13,582 nucleotides of DNA from Thiodiazotropha sp037384445 (lineage in GTDB: Bacteria; Pseudomonadota; Gammaproteobacteria; Chromatiales; Chromatiaceae), in contig JARRNY010000123.1 of NCBI GenBank assembly GCA_037384445.1, positions 1 to 13,582 on the forward strand, read 5' to 3'. The notes under the pieces are model-generated. The model was not told the DNA's origin. It did no database searches and was given only the letters and a program-made list of their open reading frames with translations. The position numbers and the translations under genes were made by a program. Below, one piece after another: positions 6,976-12,887 of the stretch. Numbering within the stretch: position 1 is the stretch's first letter; each line of letters begins with the position of its first letter.

Positions 6976-7263
6976 TCAATCGTGCGCAATGGGTTTTTCA
7001 GTAAACAGATAGTCTTTGAGCTCACCATCAAATTTAGCATCGCGGCGACGGATCCACTCCAGCACCATGGCGGCGTGTTCCTTCTCCTCATCGCGGTTGT
7101 GTTTCAGTATGGCGCGCAGCTCCGGATCGCTGCAGGCATCAACACGCTGGTTGTACCAGTCAACCGCTTCGAGCTCCTCCATCAGGGATACGATGGCGCG
7201 GTGCATGTCGCGGGTTTCGTTACTGAGTTGTTCTACGGGCTCGTGATAACCTTCGTTCGACAT
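6976..7263 (-). CDS. Encapsulated-ferritin (EncFtn) family protein lacking a targeting tail
   Basis: A 95-residue two-helix ferritin-like protein closely resembling the R. rubrum encapsulated ferritin EncFtn in sequence pattern. EncFtn oxidises Fe(II) at a di-iron centre formed between two subunits and normally works inside an encapsulin shell. The ferroxidase residues are present: E30, E60 and H63 (equivalents of E32, E62, H65), with conserved W36-Y37 beside them. The metal-entry glutamates E29 and E32 are also kept. MEELEAVDWY and NRDEEKEHAAM are the diagnostic blocks. The protein stops right after the core (YLFTEKPIAHD), so the C-terminal encapsulation peptide is absent, and no encapsulin gene is in the window. 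Start ATG at 7263 has AGGA 6 nt upstream. It lies 19 nt after the Fe-S protein gene and 20 nt before DUF3501, so co-expression is likely. Confidence 0.87.
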   Translation of the reverse strand: MSNEGYHEPVEQLSNETRDMHRAIVSLMEELEAVDWYNQRVDACSDPELRAILKHNRDEEKEHAAMVLEWIRRRDAKFDGELKDYLFTEKPIAHD

Positions 7264-7282
7264 TGTCTTTCCTCGTTCTCTA

Positions 7283-8626
7283 TTAGAGGCCGTAAGCCTT
7301 TCTTACCAAAGTGATCGGATGCTCAGGTTCCCGACCGTCGCGCAGTCCGTTCTCTATGTGGTGTCCCGCCATCGGACAGTCGCTGCCGTAGTGGTCGGCT
7401 TCAGCTTGTTTGACCCGATTGACCACAGGCTTGCCGATCTTCATGGCATCCTCGTGGAACTCGCTCTTTACTGCGTAGGTGCCATCGTGGCCGGAACAGC
7501 GTTCGATGGCGGTAACCTCGGTATCGGGAATCAGTGATAACAGCTCTTTGGTTTTTGCGCCTACGTTCTGTACCCGCTGGTGGCAGGCGGCATGGTAGGC
7601 GACCTTGCCCAGTCCCTGCTTAAAGTCGGTCTTTAGCAGGCCCCCTTTGTGCCGCAGCATGAGGTATTCGAAAATATCGAAGATCGCCTCCGACACCTTC
7701 TTTACCTCGGGGTCGTCGGGAAACATCAGCGGTAGCTCCTGCTTGAACATCAGAGCGCAGGAGGGAACCGGTGCAACAATGTCCCAGCCCTCGTCGACCA
7801 GCCTGGCCAATTCAGGGATGTTGGCATTCTTGGCAGCCTCGACCGCGTCGAGGTTGCCCAACTCCAGCTTCGGCATGCCGCAGCACTGCTCTTTGTCGGC
7901 AATGGTGACAGGAATGTCATTGTGTTCGAAGACAGCAACAAGATCTTCGCCTACGATGGGTTCGTTATAGTTGCCATAGCAGGTTGCAAACAGCGCGACC
8001 TTGCCTTTGGTGCGGCCAGCGGGAGTACCCACGGCGCTAAGGTGCTTCTTTTCGGCAAGACGTTTGCGTAACGGCTTGCTATGAAATTCAGGGAGTTTGG
8101 CTTCCGGGTGGACCCCCAGGGTGTGATCCAGGATCTCGCGGAAGTTCTTCGCTTTGTTGAAGGTATTGACCACGCCGGAGACTACAGGGATGCCCGCGAG
8201 TTTGCCCAGGTTGTCGGTGCTGGTCAGTAGGCGGTCGCGCAGCTTTACGTCGCCCTTCTTATACTTGACCGCCTTGGCGCGAAGCATCAGGTGGGGAAAA
8301 TCAATGTTCCACTCGTGGGGTGGTACATAGGGGCACTTGGTCATGTAGCAGAGATCGCATAAATAGCAGTGATCGACCACCTGCCAGTAGTCCTGTTTGT
8401 CGACGCCATCGACCTCCAGGGTCTCGGATTCGTCAACCAGATCGAACAGAGTGGGAAAGCTTTGACAGAGGCTGACGCAGCGTCGACAGCCGTGGCACAG
8501 ATCAAAGACACGCTCCATCTCGGCGAACACCTTTTCCTCATCGTAGTAGTCAGGGTTCTTCCAATCGATCGGATGCCGGGTGGGGGCTTCCAGATTGCCT
8601 TCACGCTGTCCTGTCGGGCCTGCCAT
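7283..8626 (-). CDS. GlpC/heterodisulfide-reductase-like iron-sulfur (CCG domain) protein
   Basis: A 447-residue soluble electron-transfer type protein. Residues 44-54 (CHGCRRCVSLC) and 87-98 (CYLCDLCYMTKC) carry two ferredoxin-type [4Fe-4S] sites. Two cysteine-rich CCG domains follow. The first has C216, C248-C249 and C290. The second has C348, C377 and C417, but its motif reads CSGHDG, so one cysteine of the canonical CCG pair is replaced by serine. This layout matches GlpC and HdrD-like subunits, which pass electrons between flavoproteins, quinones or thiols. No membrane anchor or flavin subunit is encoded beside it, so GlpC itself is unlikely. The neighbours are rubrerythrin (upstream), EncFtn-like and DUF3501, suggesting a role in feeding or draining electrons for peroxide or iron chemistry; that is inference. 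ATG at 8626 has GGAG 9 nt upstream. Confidence 0.87.
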   Translation of the reverse strand: MAGPTGQREGNLEAPTRHPIDWKNPDYYDEEKVFAEMERVFDLCHGCRRCVSLCQSFPTLFDLVDESETLEVDGVDKQDYWQVVDHCYLCDLCYMTKCPYVPPHEWNIDFPHLMLRAKAVKYKKGDVKLRDRLLTSTDNLGKLAGIPVVSGVVNTFNKAKNFREILDHTLGVHPEAKLPEFHSKPLRKRLAEKKHLSAVGTPAGRTKGKVALFATCYGNYNEPIVGEDLVAVFEHNDIPVTIADKEQCCGMPKLELGNLDAVEAAKNANIPELARLVDEGWDIVAPVPSCALMFKQELPLMFPDDPEVKKVSEAIFDIFEYLMLRHKGGLLKTDFKQGLGKVAYHAACHQRVQNVGAKTKELLSLIPDTEVTAIERCSGHDGTYAVKSEFHEDAMKIGKPVVNRVKQAEADHYGSDCPMAGHHIENGLRDGREPEHPITLVRKAYGL

Positions 8627-8650
8627 TTTTATTTGCTCCGGTTGGTTTTG

Positions 8651-8674
8651 ACGGGCGACCAGGTGGTCGCCCGT
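8651..8674 (-). other. Strong intergenic hairpin within the rubrerythrin operon
   Basis: ACGGGCGACC (8651-8660) and GGTCGCCCGT (8665-8674) form a perfect 10-bp GC-rich stem with a 4-nt loop. It lies in the 62-nt gap between the rubrerythrin stop and the Fe-S protein start. On the transcribed (minus) strand it is followed by CAAAACC rather than a T-run, so it is not a standard terminator. A stem here could protect the rubrerythrin 3' end or cause partial termination, giving more rubrerythrin than downstream product. Confidence 0.6.
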
Positions 8675-8688
8675 ACATAACTAAGCGA

Positions 8689-9105
8689 TCATTCCATCTC
8701 GTCCAGTGCTTTCTGATAACGGTTGGCGTGAGAGCGCTCGGCCTTAGCCAGGGTCTCGAACCAATCGGCTACCTCGTCAAAACCCTCGTCACGTGCAGTC
8801 TTGGCCATGCCGGGGTACATGTCGGTGTACTCATGGGTCTCGCCAGCGACTGCGGTTTTCAGGTTATCGCCAGTGGGGCCGAAGGGCATGCCGGTGGCGG
8901 GATCACCACACTGCTCCAGGTACTCCAGATGGCCGTGAGCGTGACCGGTCTCGCCCTCTGCAGTGGAGCGGAACAGGGCGGCGACATCGTTATAGCCCTC
9001 AACGTCAGCCTTGGCGGCGAAATAGAGATAACGGCGGTTGGCTTGGGATTCTCCGGCAAAAGCGTCTTTCAGGTTCTGCTCGGTCTTGCTACCTTTGAGT
9101 TCCAT
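8689..9105 (-). CDS. rbr: Rubrerythrin (short form without rubredoxin domain)
   Basis: A 138-residue di-iron peroxidase of the rubrerythrin family, which reduces H2O2 to water in the cytoplasm. The four-helix-bundle ligands are visible: E19 (AGES), E52 and H55 (ETGH), E89 and E92 (GETHEY), E123 and H126 (ERSH). The protein ends at residue 138 without the usual C-terminal CxxC rubredoxin domain, so electrons must come from a separate donor; the adjacent Fe-S protein is a candidate. I chose the ATG at 9105 because GGAG lies 7 nt upstream and the family starts MELKGSKTEQNL; the frame runs open to 9177, but that stretch is leader and operator DNA. It is the first gene of a four-gene minus-strand unit, and a palindromic Fur-family box lies 72-86 bp upstream of this start. 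Confidence 0.93.
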   Translation of the reverse strand: MELKGSKTEQNLKDAFAGESQANRRYLYFAAKADVEGYNDVAALFRSTAEGETGHAHGHLEYLEQCGDPATGMPFGPTGDNLKTAVAGETHEYTDMYPGMAKTARDEGFDEVADWFETLAKAERSHANRYQKALDEME

Positions 9106-9176
9106 GTCTGGTCTCCGAATGTGGTTGTTCTTAAGTGAGTGAAAAAAACGTTGAGCCCCTAGACTCTTCGTGGGCA

Positions 9177-9191
9177 TTAGAATAGTTCTAA
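9177..9191 (-). promoter_or_regulatory. Fur-superfamily (PerR/Irr-like) operator upstream of rubrerythrin
   Basis: TTAGAATAGTTCTAA is an inverted repeat (TTAGAA-3-TTCTAA). It resembles PerR boxes and the Irr iron-control element, which share this half-site style. The identical sequence in reverse orientation lies upstream of the cytochrome c peroxidase gene at 9859-9873. A TTGATA that could serve as a -35 lies further upstream on the minus strand (about 9213-9218), but the -10 is not certain. The likely ligand is the Fur-like protein encoded at 9367-9798. Confidence 0.72.
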
Positions 9192-9234
9192 AATTAATCG
9201 GAAGCTAATGGTTGTATCAATGGCATCGATAGCC

Positions 9235-9308
9235 AATGCCTAACAATGTCTAGGGGTGTCTTTATCTGACATCTAAGAGCCTAGCTCAAGTTTAAGATGT
9301 TAGGCATT
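9235..9308. repeat. Long imperfect inverted repeat, attC-like in outline
   Basis: The outer arms AATGCCTAACA (9235-9245) and TGTTAGGCATT (9298-9308) are a perfect 11-bp inverted pair. Inside, CTAGG (9250-9254) pairs with CCTAG (9280-9284), and GGTGTC (9255-9260) pairs with GACATC (9268-9273, one G-T pair) around a 7-nt loop. The outer arms contain GCCTAAC and GTTAGGC, which fit the RYYYAAC/GTTRRRY core sites of integron attC elements, 68 bp apart. No integrase is present and the internal loops are larger than usual, so it could instead be an extended operator or a structured leader between the divergent rubrerythrin and regulator genes. CCCCTAGAC (9156-9164) and GTCTAGGGG (9248-9256) are a further inverted pair. 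Confidence 0.5.
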
Positions 9309-9330
9309 AATTTCGGTCAATGAAATTGTA

Positions 9331-9360
9331 TTGTCTCAGGAGGCCGTGTCTTACTATACT
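9331..9360 (+). promoter_or_regulatory. Putative promoter of the Fur-like regulator gene
   Basis: TTGTCT (9331-9336) and TATACT (9355-9360) resemble -35 and -10 elements with an 18-bp spacer. The -10 ends only 6 nt before the ATG at 9367, so transcription would begin at or next to the start codon (a leaderless or near-leaderless mRNA). This fits the absence of a well-placed ribosome-binding site; the AGGAGG at 9338-9343 is 23 nt from the ATG, too far to serve it. Confidence 0.45.
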
Positions 9361-9366
9361 TATCGG

Positions 9367-9798
9367 ATGACTACTAACCGTGTTAATCAGGATGGTTCCT
9401 TGCGGGCAGTCGACTCGATTCTGACTGAACAGGGAATTTTCGTTACTACACAGCGTCGCCTTATTGCACAGACGCTGTTTGCACGTCATCAGCATGTGAC
9501 GCCTGAAGAGCTATATGATTTAGTCAGCAGTACGGGTGTGCGGGTCTCCAAAGCCACGGTATACAACACGCTTGGCCTGTTTGCACAGAAAGGGCTGGTG
9601 CGTGAGATCCATGTCAGCAATTCGAAAACCTTCTACGACTCCAACACCAGTCGCCACCACCACTTCTACAATGTCGATACCGGCGATCTGATCGACATGA
9701 AAGAGCGCCTGGTCCCCCTCTTCCTCCACTCCGATCTACCGGATGGCACCATCATGGAGACAGCCGATCTGGTGGTGAGAGTCAGAAACCAAGACTGA
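9367..9798 (+). CDS. Fur-superfamily transcriptional regulator, Irr/PerR-like, cysteine-free
   Basis: A 143-residue metal- or peroxide-responsive repressor of the Fur superfamily. The winged-helix DNA-binding domain covers residues about 15-82 (VTTQRRLIAQTLF, HVTPEELYDLV, and the recognition region VSKATVYNTLGLFAQKGLVREI). The HHH metal motif is at 97-99 (TSRHHHFYNVDTGDLIDM). There is no cysteine anywhere, so the CxxC structural zinc site of classic Fur and PerR is missing; HHHFYNVDTG-type sequence without cysteines is characteristic of Irr-like members. Irr responds to heme/iron status and PerR to peroxide; which applies here cannot be read off. I chose ATG 9367; the frame is open to a TTG at 9331 that overlaps the putative promoter. 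Divergent from the rubrerythrin operon and upstream of cytochrome c peroxidase, both preceded by the same palindrome, it is very likely their regulator. Confidence 0.88.
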   Translation: MTTNRVNQDGSLRAVDSILTEQGIFVTTQRRLIAQTLFARHQHVTPEELYDLVSSTGVRVSKATVYNTLGLFAQKGLVREIHVSNSKTFYDSNTSRHHHFYNVDTGDLIDMKERLVPLFLHSDLPDGTIMETADLVVRVRNQD

Positions 9799-9858
9799 TA
9801 ACCCATTTTCACTCTCCGATATCACGTCATGTGCTGACGATTGATATTCATCATTGTT

Positions 9859-9873
9859 TTAGAACTATTCTAA
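9859..9873 (+). promoter_or_regulatory. Fur-superfamily (PerR/Irr-like) operator upstream of cytochrome c peroxidase
   Basis: TTAGAACTATTCTAA is the exact reverse complement of the box at 9177-9191, and the match extends to 17 bases (TTAGAATAGTTCTAAAA read on the minus strand). A -35-like TTGATA (9841-9846) lies 19 bp before TATTCT (9866-9871) inside the box, so a bound repressor would cover the -10 region. It lies about 190 bp before the ATG at 10067; the intervening 9874-10066 shows no gene and no clear further signal beyond a ribosome-binding site. Confidence 0.72.
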
Positions 9874-10066
9874 ATCTAAATTCTTCCTTGTCATTTCTAG
9901 GGTTATTGCAGAGTGGCATGACCTCTCACATGAAACCTGATGGCAATGATCTGTATTTCGAATAAGAACTGACACGGCCACCTGGATGGCACTTTTCTCA
10001 CTAAACCCCGTTTATTTTTATCACAGGGGATGGTTTCAGCAGACTCAACCATTTAAGGGATTGAAT

Positions 10067-11056
10067 ATGAAACGAATATTGACTGTTATAACTCTTGCCT
10101 TACTGGGCCCTACTCCTGGCTTGCTTGTGGCAAATGAGCCGATTCAGCCCATCAAGCCGGTTCAAAACATCAACCTGGGAATGGTGGAGCTGGGTAAAAA
10201 GCTCTATTTCGACCCGCGATTGTCAAAGTCAGGGTTTATCTCCTGTAACTCCTGCCACAATCTGAGCATGGGCGGCACGGATAATTTGAAGACCTCCATT
10301 GGGCATAACTGGCAGCAGGGCCCGATCAATGCTCCTACGGTGCTCAATTCAAGCCTTAACCTCGCACAGTTCTGGGATGGTAGAGCGGCGGATTTGAAGG
10401 CCCAGGCGGGAGGGCCAATCGAAAATCCGGGTGAGATGGCCTTCAGCCACACGCTGGCAGTCAGTTTGTTGGAATCAATTCCTGAATATGTGATGGAGTT
10501 CAAGCAGGTCTTTGGCAGCGAAACGGTCACTATTGATGAAGTGACGGATGCCATCGCCGAGTTTGAAAAGACGCTGGTGACACCCAACGCCCGTTTTGAC
10601 CGATGGCTGCTGGGGGATAAAGATGCCCTGTCGCAAGAGGAATTGGCAGGCTATCAGTTGTTCAAAGATAGCGGATGTGTCGCCTGCCATAACGGTGAAG
10701 CCGTCGGTGGTAACTCCTTTCAAAAGATGGGCATCGTGGAGCCCTATCAGACGAATAGCTCCGCTGAAGGATTGAGTGCGGTCACCGGGAAAGATGGGGA
10801 TCGTTTCAAGTTCAAAGTGCCGACCTTACGCAATGTGGAGATGACCTACCCCTACTTTCATGATGGCGAGGCGGGGACGTTGACTGAAGCGGTTGATGTG
10901 ATGGGCCGGCTACAGCTTGGAAAGAAATTCACAACGAAAGAGAACGCGCAGATCGTGGCTTTCTTGAAGACATTGACTGGTGATCAGCCGGTCTTCCAGC
11001 TGCCTATCCTGCCGCCATCGAGAGACAAGACACCGTCGCCTAAACCTTTTGATTAA
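10067..11056 (+). CDS. Di-heme cytochrome c peroxidase, periplasmic
   Basis: A 329-residue CcpA/MauG-family protein that reduces H2O2 to water in the periplasm using electrons from cytochrome c. The signal peptide is MKRILTVITLALLG followed by a cleavage region near VANE (residues 21-24). Two c-type heme sites are present: CNSCH at 60-64 (peroxidatic domain) and CVACH at 204-208 (electron-transfer domain). FWDGRA (102-107) and the YPYFHDGEAGTL block (261-272) are family hallmarks; M279 could be the axial methionine of the high-potential heme. Length is normal for bacterial CCPs. I chose ATG 10067 with AAGGGA 6 nt upstream; the frame opens at 9986, but the extra 27 residues precede the signal peptide. 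A PerR/Irr-like box at 9859-9873 suggests repression by the upstream Fur-like protein. The gene ends convergently with the hemerythrin gene. Confidence 0.93.
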   Translation: MKRILTVITLALLGPTPGLLVANEPIQPIKPVQNINLGMVELGKKLYFDPRLSKSGFISCNSCHNLSMGGTDNLKTSIGHNWQQGPINAPTVLNSSLNLAQFWDGRAADLKAQAGGPIENPGEMAFSHTLAVSLLESIPEYVMEFKQVFGSETVTIDEVTDAIAEFEKTLVTPNARFDRWLLGDKDALSQEELAGYQLFKDSGCVACHNGEAVGGNSFQKMGIVEPYQTNSSAEGLSAVTGKDGDRFKFKVPTLRNVEMTYPYFHDGEAGTLTEAVDVMGRLQLGKKFTTKENAQIVAFLKTLTGDQPVFQLPILPPSRDKTPSPKPFD

Positions 11057-11160
11057 TTGGATGTTCAAGTCTGGCTTGTGGCAGGTGCAACTGCATGCAA
11101 CTGAAGCCAGAATCTTCTGAAACACAGGGTTTTTGGCCCTTTTGCTCTTCAACCGGCGCC

Positions 11161-11189
11161 ACCTTCACCCCTTGTACCGGGGTGAAGGT
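11161..11189. terminator. Hairpin between convergent ccp and hemerythrin genes
   Basis: ACCTTCACCCC (11161-11171) and GGGGTGAAGGT (11179-11189) form a perfect 11-bp stem with a 7-nt loop. It begins 2 nt beyond the hemerythrin stop on the minus strand. Neither strand has a good T-run, so it may stop transcription inefficiently or protect 3' ends. A weaker AGGG/CCCT hairpin followed by TTT at 11126-11143 may serve the peroxidase transcript. Confidence 0.5.
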
Positions 11190-11191
11190 TA

Positions 11192-11653
11192 TCAGCCGAA
11201 GAACTTGGACAAGGAGCGCTTGAGTAGGCCCTGCTTCTGTTTGTTGCCTGCATAATCTCGCATTGATGACTGTACGGAGGGCACATAGGCGGCGTCGTCA
11301 TTAAGAATATGACTGAAGAGCCAGCGGGATAACAATCCGTGAAGCTCATCCGCGACGTCTTCGCCACCATCGAAACGTTGCTTGAATTCGCTGACGCGTT
11401 TGATAAAAAGCTCATGTACCTTCTTATGCGGCCGGATGAATTCATAGCCCGCATCTTCAAGCAAGGTCTCTTCGAAACCGAAATGGGAGATGGTGTATTC
11501 GATGGTGTCCGCCAGGACTTTTGAGATGGCCTCATGGTTCCGGGTTTGTTTTGCATCGTGAATCTGATTGATGTAGGCAACGATCTGCCGGTGCTGGCCA
11601 TCGATGACCTCAATGCCAGTATCCAGATTCCTTGTCCATACCAAGTATGTCAT
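11192..11653 (-). CDS. Bacteriohemerythrin (single-domain O2-binding protein)
   Basis: A 153-residue hemerythrin-like protein that binds O2 at a non-heme di-iron site. All expected ligands are present: H21 (DGQHRQI), H57 and E61 (HFGFE), H76 and H80 (HKKVH), and H115 with D120 (HILNDD). The first residues (MTYLVWTRNLDTGIEVIDGQH) match the usual bacteriohemerythrin start. I chose ATG 11653, with AGAGG 6 nt upstream, over the frame's upstream start at 11692. There is no signal peptide or fused signalling domain, so it is a free cytoplasmic protein, thought in this family to store or carry O2 to membrane oxidases or oxygenases. About 20 basic residues trail the fold (KQKQGLLKRSLSKFFG). The upstream interval 11654-11851 is AT-rich and holds no gene I can support; it presumably contains this gene's promoter. 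Confidence 0.92.
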   Translation of the reverse strand: MTYLVWTRNLDTGIEVIDGQHRQIVAYINQIHDAKQTRNHEAISKVLADTIEYTISHFGFEETLLEDAGYEFIRPHKKVHELFIKRVSEFKQRFDGGEDVADELHGLLSRWLFSHILNDDAAYVPSVQSSMRDYAGNKQKQGLLKRSLSKFFG

Positions 11654-11851
11654 TACTAACCTCTGAACGTGTTGGCCAAGTAGACCAATCATAGCTATTT
11701 TTCAAGTATTTTAATATTATTTACCGCAAAAAAAGCGTCTTTTCAATGTAATGCATTAATGACTGCTTAATCTTTCCGGGGTGGTACCCTGACAAGCAAG
11801 GAAGGAAGTAAAGTACTGGGCGAGCGTCAAATTTGTGATTTTCGCGCAAAA

Positions 11852-12835
11852 TCAATTCAGTGCCGCAAAGCGGGCAGCGCCCATGAGTGCAGCTTTGTCG
11901 TTGAGTATCACATTGACCGGCATGGCTTCCATCAGTGGTTGCATGCGGCCTTTACGGAAAAAGGCCTGGAGAAAAGTACCCTCTTTGAGTCGGGGGGAGA
12001 TACGGGGTGCGATGCCACCGCCCAGGTAGACTCCGCCCGATGACATGATCTTCAATGCATGATTGCCGGCTTCGCGTGCATAGAACTCGATGAAGAGGTC
12101 AAGGGATTCTATACAGACTGGGTCGCGGCCGCTTAGGGCTGCTGCAGAAATAGCTGGCGCTACACCTTGTTGCCCTATCTCGGCTTGAAGCCAGTTTGGA
12201 ATATCGGTCTGATGGTAACCGATAAGGAATTGGTAGATATTTTCAAGACCAGGGCCGGATACCACCCGCTCCCAGCTCACATGGCCATAGCGTTCAGCGA
12301 GCCACTCCATCAGTTCATACTCAAGCAGATTGGTCGGGCTGAAATCCGCATGCCCGCCCTCGGAAGGGAAGGGGCGGTAGTGGCTGCCGTCCCAATAGAT
12401 ACCCGCTTCGCCAAGCCCGGTACCGGCAGAGATGATGGAACGGTTGCCACCTGTCCGGGTCTTACCGGGGTTAAGCAGAAAGAGGTCTTTATCGGACAGT
12501 GCCTCAATGCCCCAGGCGTTGGCCTCCAGGTCGTTCAGCAGCCAAGTGGCATCGAAGTTGAATTGCTGCTTAATGGCTTGGGCTGAGACCTGCCAGGGGA
12601 GATTGGTGGCGTCACAGGCCTGATCGATGACCGGCCCGGCAATGCCGAAACAGGCACGTTCGATCCGGTCCGGTGCCTGGCCTTCGAGAAATTGGCTGAG
12701 GATTGCCTCCAGACCGGCAAAGGCCGGGCTGGGGTAGGTCGCCTCGCGCAGGGGTTCCAGCCGGTCGCGAGAAAGGGCGTGGTAGAGCGTGAGCCGGGTA
12801 TTGGTGCCGCCGATGTCGCCAGCGAGGATCTGCAT
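11852..12835 (-). CDS. glk: Glucokinase
   Basis: A 327-residue ATP-dependent glucokinase of the E. coli Glk type, converting glucose to glucose 6-phosphate in the cytoplasm. Motifs in order: phosphate-1 GDIGGTNTR (6-14), NLPW (78-81), NDLEANAWG with catalytic D102, GTGLG (138-142), sugar-binding FPSEGGHADF (156-165), and GGVYLGGGIAPR (267-278) near the adenine site. Length is normal for the family (about 320). Start ATG 12835 has AAGG 7 nt upstream. It is transcribed divergently from uvrD across a 52-bp AT-rich gap that contains TATATA but no -35 I trust. No sugar transporter or other glycolytic gene lies beside it, so the local context adds nothing about regulation. Confidence 0.95.
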   Translation of the reverse strand: MQILAGDIGGTNTRLTLYHALSRDRLEPLREATYPSPAFAGLEAILSQFLEGQAPDRIERACFGIAGPVIDQACDATNLPWQVSAQAIKQQFNFDATWLLNDLEANAWGIEALSDKDLFLLNPGKTRTGGNRSIISAGTGLGEAGIYWDGSHYRPFPSEGGHADFSPTNLLEYELMEWLAERYGHVSWERVVSGPGLENIYQFLIGYHQTDIPNWLQAEIGQQGVAPAISAAALSGRDPVCIESLDLFIEFYAREAGNHALKIMSSGGVYLGGGIAPRISPRLKEGTFLQAFFRKGRMQPLMEAMPVNVILNDKAALMGAARFAALN

Positions 12836-12887
12836 GTAAATGCCTTGTGATATATATTGTCGTTTTTACTGGCCCTAGAATACTCCG

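Noticed and set aside
8728..9138. 136-codon + strand frame across the rubrerythrin gene
   Set aside because: Shadow of rubrerythrin, whose metal ligands are all identifiable on the minus strand.
11693..11851. Intergenic stretch upstream of hemerythrin and beyond the glk stop
   Set aside because: Checked for a small gene, Fur-like box or small RNA; nothing better than AT-rich sequence and an isolated GGTACC was seen.
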